Below the pieces are notes generated by a model that saw nothing but the letters and a program-made list of their open reading frames with translations, was not told the DNA's origin and did not search any database. Positions 25,970-47,444 of a stretch of 64,000 nt of DNA are shown here, piece after piece (position 1 is the first letter of the stretch; the number at the start of each line of letters is the position of its first letter). The DNA comes from Ascaris suum. Lineage: Eukaryota; Nematoda; Chromadorea; Rhabditida; Ascarididae. The stretch is from assembly GCA_013433145.1 (NCBI GenBank), contig CM024169.1, positions 6,860,501 through 6,924,500 of the forward strand, read 5' to 3'. The position numbers and the translations under genes are program-made.

Positions 25970-26400
25970 ACGCAAGCCAACGTTTCTAGCTCAGTCACAC
26001 GTTTTGGACTTCAGCCATGGCTGCCATATCACGCGAACTGCGTTTGCACGTGGCAGCACGCTGAAGTGCCACTTCTATAAAACTCCTAATCCACTGCAGT
26101 TTTACGTGAACACGATGCAGCGTAGCATTATAAGCCGTCAAGTATGGTATCGAGTGAATCCAAATGTCTTCGAATGTTCTACTTCAATGAAGGCTCTCGT
26201 GGGATCCCACCGTGCTTCGAATATCCTCGGCATCAGCGGAGAGGGTGAAAGCGTAAAAACTCGTTGCGAGGTCCCACGCGCGTGGAACGCCTCTCCGTTT
26301 CTGCGAGGGAAGTGAGTCATCATGACACGCAGAGGGGAATCTGCCCGCAGATGTTTCTGAGGGGTCGTCATCTATGAGGTTCCAGCTGCACATATAATTG
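25970..26400. repeat. probable dispersed repeat of hookworm type
   Basis: This GC-richer island contains short palindromes (GTGGGATCCCAC, CCACGCGCGTGG), and its minus strand reads MTTPQKHLRADSPLR and RIFEARWDPTRAF. From memory, I associate this frame with an abundant interspersed sequence in Ancylostoma and Necator assemblies. I cannot verify that here and could not define its ends. Confidence 0.45.
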
Positions 26401-26798
26401 CTTAACGTGCAAACAATCGAATAAAAATCTTATACTGAGAGTTACAATTTATACTGTGTGAGATAACTGAAGGAATCTGAAATACGGTCGGTCCAGCAAC
26501 TATCGTTCTCTGTCGTTATCGCCAACGGGATTACCTTCAAATACAACTTAAACTTCCTGAGATATTGAGGATCTGTCAAAATTTATTTATTCATGCAGAC
26601 GCAAGCATAACAGTGAAATCACCTGTGGGTCTAGTTTGGTTGGGAGACTGGCGAGCGACGACAGAATGCAATTTAATGAATTATTCACGTGAATCTACGA
26701 TTCGGTTTATGTTCATGATTTTTTTGCCATAAATAGAGGCAAAACGCATCATAAGCAAGCATTGCGTTTCAATTCAGTGATGAAATTTATTTATCGTG

Positions 26799-26940
<142 letters not shown>

Positions 26941-27222
26941 TTTTGTTAATTCTAGTTAAAATTATATAAGTTGACTGCTGTAAGTTTTCGCGTTCGCTGA
27001 CAAGGTCATCTTGGTCTTGCAAGCAGGCGGATATGTGGATAGCAAGAAATCATTCCATTCGAAGAAACCGCTCCTCTAAGCTGTAAATTCTGTTTCGTCC
27101 ACTATTTCATTTCACAAATATAGCTGTTGAAGGATTGAATTATTTGTCCGCCTATACTCATTCTGAGCCATATTTGTTTATGCGATCCTTACATCTTAGA
27201 GGCTGCACTGATGATCTTATTA

Positions 27223-27456
<234 letters not shown>

Positions 27457-27959
27457 TCAACAGATCATTCGGTCATTATCTCAAAAAATGGCCCAATCAC
27501 AATACTCGTAGAAGCGGAAAAACGCCACAAGAGAACATCAAAATATTTTGAAGCACTATCGCAGCAGGTAGGCGACTAACACTGTAACAGTGAGGAATCG
27601 ACGTCATGGCACTTAGTTCACGCTTGAAAGGATGCTGCAAAATAATTCGTGTAAAAGTGTGTCAACATTCGTAGTATTTTGCTGTGCTCCATTAAATGTT
27701 CTTCATGCATCCGTGCACAAACTTCACAGTTCTCGCACTGCCTAAAAGTAGAATTCAGTAACGCAATCGTTTCCATCAGAACACCCATGTTTTCAAGAGA
27801 ACATGTCAACTTCCTTGTGTACCTCAAATAAAAACTCCGTAGAGGAAGACTTCCTTCAAACAAATTATTTGCTGTGTTCTACCTCTGAATTTTCTTCCTA
27901 AATGAGCGCTTCCTTTGGCTTCCAAAATGCTGATATCACTAACTATTGACGAGTTTGCT

Positions 27960-29600
27960 GATTTGTTTATTTATATAAACGCCCTGAGATCGGAGAACAC
28001 ACAGAGGTATGTGGGCGCGAACATGAAGAAAGAGCAAAACGCTTCAATTCACGAAGCCATAACATCTGAAGTGGAAGGAGGGCGCTCGTGTGTGGAGCGA
28101 AAAGACTCAGCCGAAGCTTAAAAGCTGAATTAGTGGGTGCATTAACGATATCGGCGGGAAGCATATTTCCGACACCTAAAGCACTCAACAGGAACCTACC
28201 TGTGCAGAACATTGTTTGTAATGCAACATCTTTTGACAAGCTAAAACCGATGGGCACCTCGACTATGGGGAGGAACAAAGTGAAGTATTTCCCACAGCGG
28301 AATGTCAGAAAAGCCGAACACAATTTTGTGACAAAGAACAACTGAAAATTAAGCCTAGGATATTGCAGTGTTGAAGGTTTATAGCCTGACAGTGTAACTA
28401 GGTTGACATGGATCAGAAAAATTTTGCTGAAAGCAACGCGAGTGAAGCGTTTCCGAACATTCTCTTGCAATCTGATATTAGAAACCAAATAAAGAGACCA
28501 TACAGCGGTGCAGTATCCCAAAATGGGTCGACAGTAGGCAATGAAAGCACATCGGTAATGCTCAGTACATCCACGCTGTGAAACGCGGAGCATACAGTTT
28601 ACAATTTTTAACTATTTTTCGACAGTAGTGGAGCACTGCATGCTCCAATGAACTTTAGAATCGATAATAATAGCAAGGCCATGAGCACCATATGTAATAG
28701 ATAGAACGTCACGTCCTAACCAGAGAAAACATTTCTGCCGTTTGTTTGATATCATGCACATGACATTTTTCATGACAAACATTTAACTGCCGTAATTCCG
28801 AGCACTTGCCGAATTCGTCAAGGTTTCTTTGCAGAATATGGAAGTCGTAGGCAGGACCATGCAGTGGACGATAAATTTTGAGGTCACCAGCAAAGTGCTT
28901 CTTACCACTGGTATAGGAAACATTGGTGATGTACATGAGGAACAAAACCGCAATCAAGACACTTTCTTCTGGCATACCACTAGGAACTGAGTGTGGGACG
29001 GAGTTGCTCTATCAAAGTCTTTGTTGAAAAGTTCGACCGCATAGCAATCCATTTGAAAAAGAACCGATGACACCATACTTTTCCAATTTCAGGAACATTT
29101 AGCATAATTCGCACAACAGACCACATCAAAGGCTTTAGCATAATCGAGATACACAAATTCAGTCTGAAGTCTCATGTTCAAGGATGTTATCGAGTACCAT
29201 AAGCATAGCATAAGTTAGGACAGCGTGGGCCGGCCAGAAACTGGGCAAGGTTCAGAAGACTGCTTCGCATCTTTGACGAAAGTTTACGAACAGAGGAACT
29301 CATAGTAATCGGAAAATAATTTTCTACTGAGGTGACGATGGTTTCTTCGATGGTTCCGAAAGTGAAATGAAGATGTCTCCCTGCGAAGCGAGCTCAAAAC
29401 TGTGTAGTGGAAGAACGGAAATACATCACTGCTAAGGTGGTCAACTCAGCCGAAAGTATCGAAATTAAAGTCGTTGAAGAGAGCAGAAGCACAATTACTG
29501 CAAAAAAGGTGCGCATAGTCAACGAGTATTTTCATCAGTACGACGGCATCTATGCAAGGTCGCATATAAATGAATTAGCGTTTCTGTCAATACTGTCTTA
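27960..29600 (-). pseudogene. decayed non-LTR retrotransposon reverse transcriptase (copy C)
   Basis: Read on the minus strand in several frames: NYFPITMSSSVRKL and QFLAGPRCPNLCYAYG (fingers), VYLDYAKAFDVV (motif A), PEESVLIAVLFLMYI (motif B), FAGDLKIY (motif C, where active elements have an Asp pair), then RPILGYCTAVWSLYL, ENVRKRFTRVAF and LPADIVNAPTNSAFK near the 3' end. Frameshifts, stops and the Asp-to-Gly change in motif C show that it is dead. It belongs to the same broad family as copies A and B but is clearly diverged from them. No endonuclease domain was recognised. Confidence 0.85.
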
Positions 29601-31740
29601 GTGGGATAAGGCGGGCCGCACATTGTCGTTCCAAAGTTCTTTTTTTGCAAATGTCGTATGAAGTGTCACGTGGATATTTCTTAGTGTTTCTCTTAGACTT
29701 CTTATTTTTTGTGAAGTGGGAACGAATTTGGAAGCGTTAACAAGCAAGAGGTGCATAGAGTGAAGTTAAGTTTGCTACCAACAACCATCAAACGCGAAGA
29801 AACTTCATCACAGTGCAGGTGGCCAAGTCCTCAACGCCTCGAAAAGAAACCTATTCTAGAAAAACTACTCTATTATTGCTCCTCATATATTTATGTTTCG
29901 CCTCTGTAATATACTTTATAAATAGGGCAAACACTGAAATTCTCTCAACTTATATGTCACTATGTGTCGTCTGCAATGAGTTTGTTTTAAATAAATATTC
30001 GCTAACATGCTTCAACTCTCCACCACCAATCATACAGAAGTTAGATTGCATGTTGAATCGCTCTGTTGAAATGTGCCCCTTACGTCAAAAAGGCATCGTG
30101 AAGTGGTCAGCCTCATGATGACCTCCGAATAAAAGGATGAAAACATGATGCGCGACACCAGCCATCCGCAGACGCCATCTATCGAACTGGAAAAAGCTAA
30201 TTAAAGCAGTAGTACATGTTCGAATAGTCTTCTCTGAAAACTCTTACGCTTTTAGCATGTCTATATTCAACAATATTAGGGGTCCGAATGGAATCCAAAA
30301 TCGCATTACTGTGTTCTTGGATTTTTTCTTGAAATCTGATCATATTTTCACAGTAATATACATGGATGTGAAATATGCCCTAAATATTTGTTACAACGTT
30401 TCAGCACTTGCTGATCAATGAAACTGAAATAAGCTCAATTATGCGCGTACATAAAACGAATTCAGCCACTATCTGGAAATAAAGTCATTTGTCGAACAAA
30501 AGGGCATGATTATTACCTTACCTTTTTTGTATTCTACTCTCTACCTTTCCCGAAGTGGACATGTGGATGGTTGTTGACTGCAGTTTGTACACGGCTCGAA
30601 TGTAAATAATGGACATCCAAGTGAAATAATCAAAAACTGCTCAAAACTCGGAATTTAGATGTGGTATTTCTCAACACGGAAATTCTTTGGCACAGCTGAA
30701 CTCATATTATTTGCAAAATTATTCATTTCACCGCTGAGTGAGGTGCCTCCTTGAGAGAAAATCAGTGCGCCCGTTCACTTCTTTCTCATACAACTTACTA
30801 GTTCTCGATTTCAGTTTGTTTATAAGAGGAATAAATTAGTGGCATCTATTTGTGTTTCCTGTGAGATGTGATTCCGAGCGGTTAGTAGATTCTTGGCGGA
30901 GCATTCAATCGCGACCACTCAAAGTACCACAGAGCCTCCATTGTGTATTATGAACGTCAAAATTAGCTATCCCAAAACATGGAAACACTACGAGCTTCGA
31001 ATAATTGCATCTAACCTCATTTACTTTGAGTCAATAGGGATCACTCACAAGCACAGACAGCTCATCCTTCCCAGCCCATTGTGCTGGGAACAATTTTGCT
31101 CCTGAGAGGAAATATTTCGATCCACTATGAATCTACTAAAGGGCACTGTTGAAGCGTACTTTTATCAGTACTTAAACGTGCTCTTCAAAGTTGTTCTCTA
31201 TTCGATTGAAAGCGTTCTACCTCCACCAAATCACCTCCAAATCACCTCTAAAACACTATTTATTCTCCCTTGAAACTGTTGTGCGGCTAAAAAAATTGGA
31301 AGCTATGCAGTCCTCAAGCTTTTGTAGTGGCTTTGCTGTAGGTAACAATATAACAATGTAAAGAAATTACTAGTGAACAAAGCAAGTTGAGATGAACATC
31401 AAAGAGGATACAGAAATTGGACAACTACCTTCATCGTTTCGTTAAAATGACCCCGTTAAAATCATAAAGGACGCATTTAATGTGCGGCAATACCATATTC
31501 TTATATTATATTGGAAGAATACTAGCAAGTAGGAATGATAAATCATTTAACGTTTGAGTCATATGCGGTCTGAAGGTGACGATTAGTTGTATGCTATAAG
31601 CTAATGAAAGCAAAACATCGAAGCAGATTGCTCTCAGTCTATGAGAAGGAAAGCGAAATCCGCCTGATAAATGAGGTCCCTGACATAACTCTCTTAATGT
31701 GCCAGAAAAGTCTTCTAGCGTATAATGAGCAAAACTTCGT
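29601..31740. other. no confident gene
   Basis: AT-rich DNA. The longest plus-strand frame (29813-30118) has a hydrophobic segment (TTLLLLLIYLCFASVIYF) but no splice or homology support. Confidence 0.35.
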
Positions 31741-31796
31741 GCCTCGAAATAAATCTTTATCGCAGTTTAAACTGTGACAAGGATTTATTTCGAGGC
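31741..31796. repeat. 56 nt palindrome
   Basis: The left arm begins GCCTCGAAATAAATC and the right arm ends GATTTATTTCGAGGC. The centre is the perfect palindrome CAGTTTAAACTG. The two 28 nt arms differ at only three positions and leave no spacer. It could be a small fold-back element or the join of two inverted copies. A related CGAAATAAATCTT lies near 24405. Confidence 0.85.
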
Positions 31797-33516
31797 GGTA
31801 ATGTCTTCATACTGCATATTTGAAAAAGCCATGCACTATGAACAAGCTGTGTCTGCATATACCAGGAAATTCTCATTTCCTCATTGATATTTTATGGGTA
31901 TGTAGCACCCGGGGATCTGACTGGCCGAATGTTTGTGTGCACCAGGAAACGTTTCACTGTGAATTACTGTTTATGTAAGTGACGCATTATATTTGTTCAT
32001 GTCTGTTAGACCATCTAGTCTAGTCTTGGCTCGAAAACAACTGTGTCTAATGTGCTGAAATATGATGGAAATAGTCTAGAAAATGTATTGATACCTAAAT
32101 GGAATTAAACGTCGTCCACCACCTTCAAGTGGGGCCGCAGACATTTATAGATGACTTAGAGTTTATTTGACTAGTTCAATAGAGCTATTCTGACGATATT
32201 CCACTTCAGAATATTGAACCACTTTCTTCGAAAATTTTCAAGATTTTCTGGAAACGACGTCGTTTATTGAAGATGATATTAATAGAGAGAGTGACTGTTA
32301 CAGCGGAAAATTTTATAAGTCATAACGAAGTTATGTGATTCCTCCAGCAAGCAGAAATGGGGCATTTTATGACGGAAAATGGGTTTTGTTGAGGTAGAAG
32401 TTTTCTTAGAAGAATGAATCACTTGGAAGGGGATAATCAAACGGAGTGATTTATTGCAGCTCACCTTAAGATTCGTCACTAGCAAAGGTTCCTTCGGTCT
32501 CTTCGGATGCCATACTAGAGTCAAAGAGTAACGCAAAACACGACCAAAATGACGAAAATCTTCGATGTTAGGAAGTGACTTTCATTGTTTCTATTTAGTA
32601 AGCGCAAGCTGTGACTATCGTTGTCGCTCTCATTCACTTCTTGAAACGAAAAGTGACGTCAGAAACGGCTGCATAAGCAATTATCACAACAGTAACGGCG
32701 ATTTATCTCGAAAGCGAGGCGAAAGAGAGCATTGAAAAGAAAGTTCAAAATATTTGAGAACGATCGAGCACATTCTATTATACTATCGCTAAGAAAGGTT
32801 CCCACTAAAATAGGCTTTCACTTGCTGGATTCGTTGATAATCAACAAATGGTTCGCTGAGGTGGTAATTAGCTAAGAGTCTCCTGTTTCGCTGAGAAAAG
32901 GTGGTAATTCGATGGCGAGTACTCAGAAGAGATTTAATGACAGTTTTAAGGCGAGCGGCAAATGAAGCAGTAGGGCACTATGCGGTATTCATTTAACACA
33001 AAGCGTAGCTATCAACGCTGCTAATTTACGGAAAGTTTTTAATTGAACAGCACTTCAGAAATTTCATAGCTTTGTCAATGCTTTATCGAACTAAAATATA
33101 GAGGAGAGGAATTTATTAAATTACGGCGATAAATTAGCAACATCAATTATGATGGCGCTAATGATGACTGAATTGATGGTGCAAAGGTGATAAAATCCTC
33201 TTGTGCATTCAGGGCGGAAAGGAAATTGAAATCATCTTCTAAGTTCAGTGCGAAGAGCGGAAGCATAAAAAGATTTACAATTATTGATACTTGCTTGCCT
33301 CACTTGCTCCGAAATACAGCAAGCATGAGAGGGACGTGAGAAAATATGGGCAATTTTTTTATTAAGTACGCTTGAGAGTAGATTCTTGAAAGGTAACGAG
33401 AATTTATGTGCCAGATGCCATATCGCAACACCCGCTCAGTACAAAAACAAAAATCACCGCCCACTCATTCCGATGCCGATATCGCCTTAATTTCTTGCTT
33501 TTTTTTTCGTTTTCAG
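31797..33516. other. no confident gene
   Basis: Low-complexity AT-rich sequence. A minus-strand candidate mini-exon ends at a good donor near 32462 (LLVTNLK|GTGAGC) but has no partner that I can phase. It is left unannotated. Confidence 0.3.
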
Positions 33517-33574
33517 TTCTGCCGCTAGTAATGGGACGCAATTCACGATGGAAGAGGTGGATTTTTCTGAGTGA
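33517..33574 (+). CDS. candidate terminal exon of an unidentified plus-strand gene
   Basis: The strongest acceptor seen outside the named genes (a long T run, then CGTTTTCAG) precedes a frame reading SAASNGTQFTMEEVDFSE and a stop. It needs two nucleotides from an upstream exon. A good polyadenylation signal lies 182 nt downstream of the stop. I found no reliable upstream exon. The peptide is acidic and unrecognised. Confidence 0.35.
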
Positions 33575-33755
33575 TATTCCTTCATCTACTACTTCAGTAC
33601 CCTTCACATTTATTTCAGGCACTGACCTTCTTTGCACACAGATTTGTCACGTCTTCGCAGCTTTAATGTCATTTCTGCATAGGCTTTGCACGACTGCTAT
33701 TTCTTACTGTTCATTAGGTTTGTTGCCCTTTGTGTATTGCACATTTTAATGAATG

Positions 33756-33761
33756 AATAAA
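33756..33761 (+). terminator. AATAAA polyadenylation signal
   Basis: AATAAA within GAATGAATAAATG, at a plausible 3' UTR distance from the stop at 33574. In AT-rich DNA this hexamer is common, so it supports the exon only weakly. Confidence 0.35.
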
Positions 33762-33769
33762 TGCGCCGA

Positions 33770-42454
<8,685 letters not shown>

Positions 42455-43418
42455 GTATGAACTGAATGAAAAGTGTAAACAGGAGATTGTTTTCAGATGA
42501 AGGCAGTTTGTCCGATAGAAATGTTGAGTTTACGTCAAATTGCTGGTGTACTGTCCGTAGATTCATCGATATCCCTGCTGATAAATGGATCTCCTTCATT
42601 TTACGAGGAAATTCAAGAGATTTACGGCACTCTGAATTATTTGTCGTTTCCAAGGGGCCACAGGCCACATGTAACGTCTGCTGCTTGAATACTACAGTAA
42701 TTTTGAGTGATGGAAACGAGAAATGCGGGCACACAGGCTGCCTCAGTATCAAAGCACTGAATGTTTCATTGCTTGAGCGCTTTCTTCCTCAAAACACAGC
42801 TACTTCTATACGAACAACACAGCGAAATGATGAGCGACTTTCACCAATGTAACTGCTATGCAAGTGAACGACTTGAGCCCGGAAGCGATTTGCTTGTAGA
42901 GCAGTCTTTAGCTATTTAATTTTTTCAACGTCCATAAGTGGGAAAGCATACAGAAGGTATGCAAGCATCAACATCGAAAAGGAGGAAAAGGTGCGCAAAG
43001 CAACGATTCAGGTAAATAAGCAGCTGCAACGTGAGGACGGCGATAGAGAGTGGAAAGCTGGAGGAGTGGAGGCATTGACGATATCGGCAAGAACCACATT
43101 CGAACCTGAACTGGAAACTGTGCACAGCATTGTTTTTGCCGCTGTGTATTAGCGCTGAAACTGATGTCCCCGTCGACCTGGAGGATTGGCACGGCAAAAT
43201 ACCCTTGAAAACGAGGTATCGGAGGAGCCGAAGAGAGTATTACGATACAGAATCAAGTCTAACTTGAGCCTGCGATAATTCAATGAATTCAGCTTAAAGA
43301 CTTTTAGCTTGATAGTCTAAATAGGCTGATATGGACCACGATAAATTTTGCAAAAGCAATACGCGTGAAACGCTTCTTAACGTTTTTTGATAATTTGATA
43401 TCAAAGATCCAATAAAGA
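42455..43418 (-). mobile_element. decayed 3' end of a non-LTR retrotransposon (copy B, inverted relative to A)
   Basis: The minus strand carries the same sequence as copy A, including KLDLILYRNTLF-type text. Differences are few scattered substitutions and small indels (for example, the reading ARTPQ-type junction near 42800 where copy A has one extra G). Similarity stops near CAAATTATCAAAAAACG upstream and near 42455 downstream. The antisense (plus) frame 42466-42852 is open, as is the matching frame in copy A. Confidence 0.8.
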
Positions 43419-45352
43419 GACACACAATTCGGTCTGAACTGTTATATCTAACCTAATATTCGAAAGGCGTGTTAAAATGATCCATTAGCGCATCTCGTGC
43501 ATTCTTTCGAAAACCTCCCAAGTGGAGGTCAGGCGAATTGGGTCATACCTTTTCAATGAAGCAGCGGGCAGTTTCATCACCAATGATAAAGCGAATACAT
43601 ATTTCCATAAATCGGGAATAGGTAAACAAGGGAGAGAAATGCGGAGAACTGTACTATGCGTAGACGAGCTTGCTTTTTGCGGCATTTTAAAAAGAGTGCT
43701 AGAATACCATCTAATTTGATTCCAGCAAGTTTAACGCAATGGATTTGGTAATGTTCAGCACACTGATAAAATGTGTCTAATTCATATGTACTTTGATAAT
43801 ACCATAGAAAATGGGAAAACGCCCTCAGCCGCCAAGCGCTGTATGTGTTGCGGAAGTCACCTTGATAGAGCGGACTTTTCTTTTGGTGCACAAGTCTCAA
43901 TAAGCATGCATAAGACGGCAATACATTTCAATGATATCGCACAAGCATGTCAGTCGCTCTAATTATGCTGTGCTAGCATTGTGTTAGTTTTGTCCCCGTT
44001 GCTCCTCATAAGACCTCGTTTAATTCCGCCTGTAGCTTCTAGGCTTCACTTTCAAGGCAGGCGCTTGTGTGCTTACTAAGTGGGAACTTCTTTGCCACAA
44101 AAACATTGCGAACAAACAATCAAAAACAAATCAAGATCTTTATTGCCACAAGCGGGATCTCGGATGAGGTTAACAGAGTGGGGTGTTAAGGAAAATTTTC
44201 TCTTAGGCGGTTTGATGCAACTAAGCCCTTTGCAACAAGAGGAATAAAATTTAGTCACTGACTATCACCATTGCATATTTCATTTTTCACAACTCGGAAA
44301 TCGCACTATGAGATTCTTCAGAGTGAAATGCTTGATAGGCGAAGAAGAGACGGGAGATTTTATTTGCAAAGATATCAAGGTATAGAAATTCGCAATCGAA
44401 GCATCGCCCATTTACGAATATCTCTGCTCCAGCGTCTCCTTTATCTTCCCGTTGAGTTTTAGATACTGCATGCGTTCGCTGGATGGAGTGAATGAGGCGC
44501 TCAAATGGACACCCACATTCCCGAAACGATAACAATATCCGACCTTGTTACGATGAAAAAAAATCTTCAGTTATGAAAACTTTTGATTATACTACGTGCA
44601 TTGAAATAAATTTCAAGAAAGAATCCCGTTGCGGCGTTCTGCAGGCAGCTTGAAGTTATTGCTTGTCGCAAGAATCCATTGTGATCAAAGAAGAAGGAGC
44701 ATCTATAGAGAGCGTTTTTTTGGACAGGAATAAATCTACGTTGACATGCGCATACCTCGAGATCTCAGTAGCAGAATGGCTCATGCGAGAGGTTTGTAAA
44801 GTCTCTATTCCCAGGTGGACTCCACCATCGTTCCCCTCCAAACGTCTTTGTTTCGGTAGCATGAAGCAGTTTGCAACACGCTGCCTCACAGTCACTTTTT
44901 GACTCGCGGTTTCTTTTATTTTATGAAGAAAATGCTTGAAATGAGAAAGGCGAGTAAAATGTTCTTCTAGCGCGAAGAATCTCTCAAGTGTCTAGCACGC
45001 TTCGAAACCTGTGCAGCATCATAAACGTTCCTGAAAACCACTTTTATTGGATGGCCTTTGCTGTTGTCGTGCAAACCTGTACGGAATGCTTCCCTAGGGG
45101 TGCTGCTCGTCATCAAAGTACTCATTGACTACGACATTGATGAGTGCGACATAGTCTCGACCAGCATAAACAATAGGCTTTCAGTCAGCGCTTTTCTCCT
45201 ATGTAATTCTAGCACCTGGACGAATAATGTTGTTACATCTGTTTTTGTGTTGCAGTTACCTGCTTTAAGTGCGTCTTCATAATCAAGCAAACCAGTGTGG
45301 CTTCACTACCTTCGTGATTTTATCTAGAGTCAAATCCTGTGCATTTTCTCAG
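43419..45352. other. unresolved, possibly exon-bearing region
   Basis: Several minus-strand segments read like exons, for example RFMEICIRFIIGDETARCF ending at a GTATGA donor near 43556, and SSERMQYLKLNGKIKETLEQ near 44400. I could not join any of them in phase, and the opposite frames are also open. There may be one or more unrecognised genes here. Confidence 0.3.
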
Positions 45353-45452
45353 GTACGGGGCATTTGAAGCTCCGTTTCCAAGATACGAAAAGCCATTTCT
45401 CTCAGTCCCGTCTTGGCGTCAGAAACTGTCGGCGGACACAACGTACGAATGA
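45353..45452 (+). CDS. candidate terminal exon of an unidentified plus-strand gene
   Basis: After GCATTTTCTCAG, one base and then 32 codons read YGAFEAPFPRYEKPFLSVPS and WRQKLSADTTYE, followed by TGA. The acceptor is excellent and the peptide is aromatic- and Pro-rich, resembling a C-terminal tail. It ends 2.0 kb upstream of the gelsolin-like gene on the same strand. An upstream exon ending with two codon bases is required but not found. Confidence 0.42.
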
Positions 45453-47421
45453 CCGCTCCCACTCGCAACAAAATGCAAATACTCTTCGCCTAGCCTCGAG
45501 GAAAAGAAAGAAATGGAGATATTATTGTAAGGCGAAGCGAAATTCTGTGTTGCGAATATCTCATGACATTAGCGATATGACAGGGGACTGTCTCAAAGGC
45601 TAGAACCACGGTTCCCTCAGCTTGAAATCGGCGACAATTTGCATAGAGCAGTAGTTCAGAAAAAGTTTATAAGGAAAGTGTTAAAAAGTTGTTTCTCACT
45701 GGAGTACAGGGTAAGGATTGCACCGAAGAACTTTGCTTTCTCGAAACATCTGAGCAAAATACGTCGAATTTCATCTGAATCAGAAGACGTTTTCCCAATT
45801 CTTTGCAAAATACAGCTTAACGTACTACATTGGATGCTGGTTTATGATATGAAACGAGGAGAATTTAAACTGATTAAGTCACTGAATTGGCATTACATAA
45901 AACATTACTTCTTAAAGCTGCCTGCTGTTTCGTGAATGGGGCTTAGAGCGCTCAGGAACAACGTCTTCTGCCTTTTCTTTTGGGATATTCTTCGAATGTT
46001 CTGTTTATATTTGATGAACTGATGAGATCTGGAATTTGTTAGTCGTACGATTTAGAGCAAATAACTCAGCAGCTTAGCAGAAACAAGTGAAGAAGCTTTT
46101 CAAACGAGTGGCGTGATACGCGTTTTGCGTTGTGCTCCTTTCACCAGTCTTATTTGTTATCAGCAAACAGTGAATGCAAAAAATAATGTGCTCATATTTA
46201 AAATGATTTAAATGACGCTATAAGTTGTACATCAAAGATTCATCTATTTATGATTCGATCGGCCTCGCAAATCACTGCGAAGTTGAGAACCCATTTGAAA
46301 AGCTAAGTACAAGGTCAATAAGCGATATACATAATACCCACCAAAATTCCGTAACTTTGGTTTCAACTGTTTTTGAGTTGAAAGTGATGAAAGAGACATA
46401 CCCACGCCCATATCTATGTACAAGTAAAGTTTCACAATAATCTCTTTGCCAATCATCAAGTGAAATAAAAACGAATCGCGTTCCCTTCGTCACTTAGTGT
46501 TCCATAATCAATGGGATTTTATTGCGCCGACTGTAGAGTGCGAGCGTACAAAATGTTTGCTGAGCGCTTTTTGAATGTGCACTCGATGGTGCTAACACGA
46601 GATACGCCCATTGCATTGGAATCGTCCATTGCAAATAACTTCATGTCCACCATCGTTCACACTTCTCTTCCATTCGAGCTTTTCTTTCTTCTTCTCTCTC
46701 TAATTTACCATTAAAGCCTTTGAAAGTATCATTCTCTAATTTAAGGCATACTGAATTCATTAATCCATTCAGCGAATCAGCTCAAAGTGAAAATAATCAG
46801 GAAAGACAAGTACCGTTCAAGTGAACGAATTTCAAGCATCGTCAATGATTAGTTGTGTAATGCTTATTTCCTGCTCTTGGAGGCTAGTTCAATAAAAATT
46901 TCCCCACTGTTCAGCTAGAAAGCACTAGATTAGCCATTAATGCTTCAGCTTGAAGTTTAATTTGGATGAAACTGGAGAGTCTAGAATGGGATTAGATCCC
47001 TCTCGGGAAGAACAATGTTTCATAGGGCCTCCAAAAGGATGTTGCTGATTGGCCACCTTCGATGCGCTACCCCTCTTCATTTTTATCCGTTTTGTTGCCT
47101 GATTCTCTGTTGAAGAGATGCTGTTGTTTCGTGTCGACTAATGTGGAATGTCCCGATTTTTTTTCCCCAGGACCTTTTTTTGGCAGCCACTGTTTTGCAG
47201 ATTTCGGCAGATGATTGGTTCGATCTTTTTCCTAACGTTTAATAGATCGCGTGGCGAACTCCAAGATGGCCGGTTGTGGCTACAGCTGCGATTCACCTTG
47301 AATCAGGATTTTTTTCGTTGATTTGGTCCCTGTTCAAGACTTGGGCGTTTTAGATTATGCTCGTTAGCTGAATGATGGAATGTCGAGAATCCTGACGTTT
47401 TACATGAAAAGCTCATAACGG

Positions 47422-47431
47422 TCTTTTTAAG
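47422..47431 (+). promoter_or_regulatory. possible trans-splice acceptor of the gelsolin-like gene
   Basis: TCTTTTTAAG lies 13 nt before the ATG at 47445. The same TTTTTAAG form is used at the internal acceptor before 53623, so it is an acceptable acceptor in this gene. Confidence 0.4.
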
Positions 47432-47444
47432 GTAAAGAGTAGCG

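Noticed and set aside
29407..29601. Plus-strand frame of 64 codons
   Set aside because: It is antisense to the decayed reverse transcriptase, whose motifs continue through this region on the minus strand.
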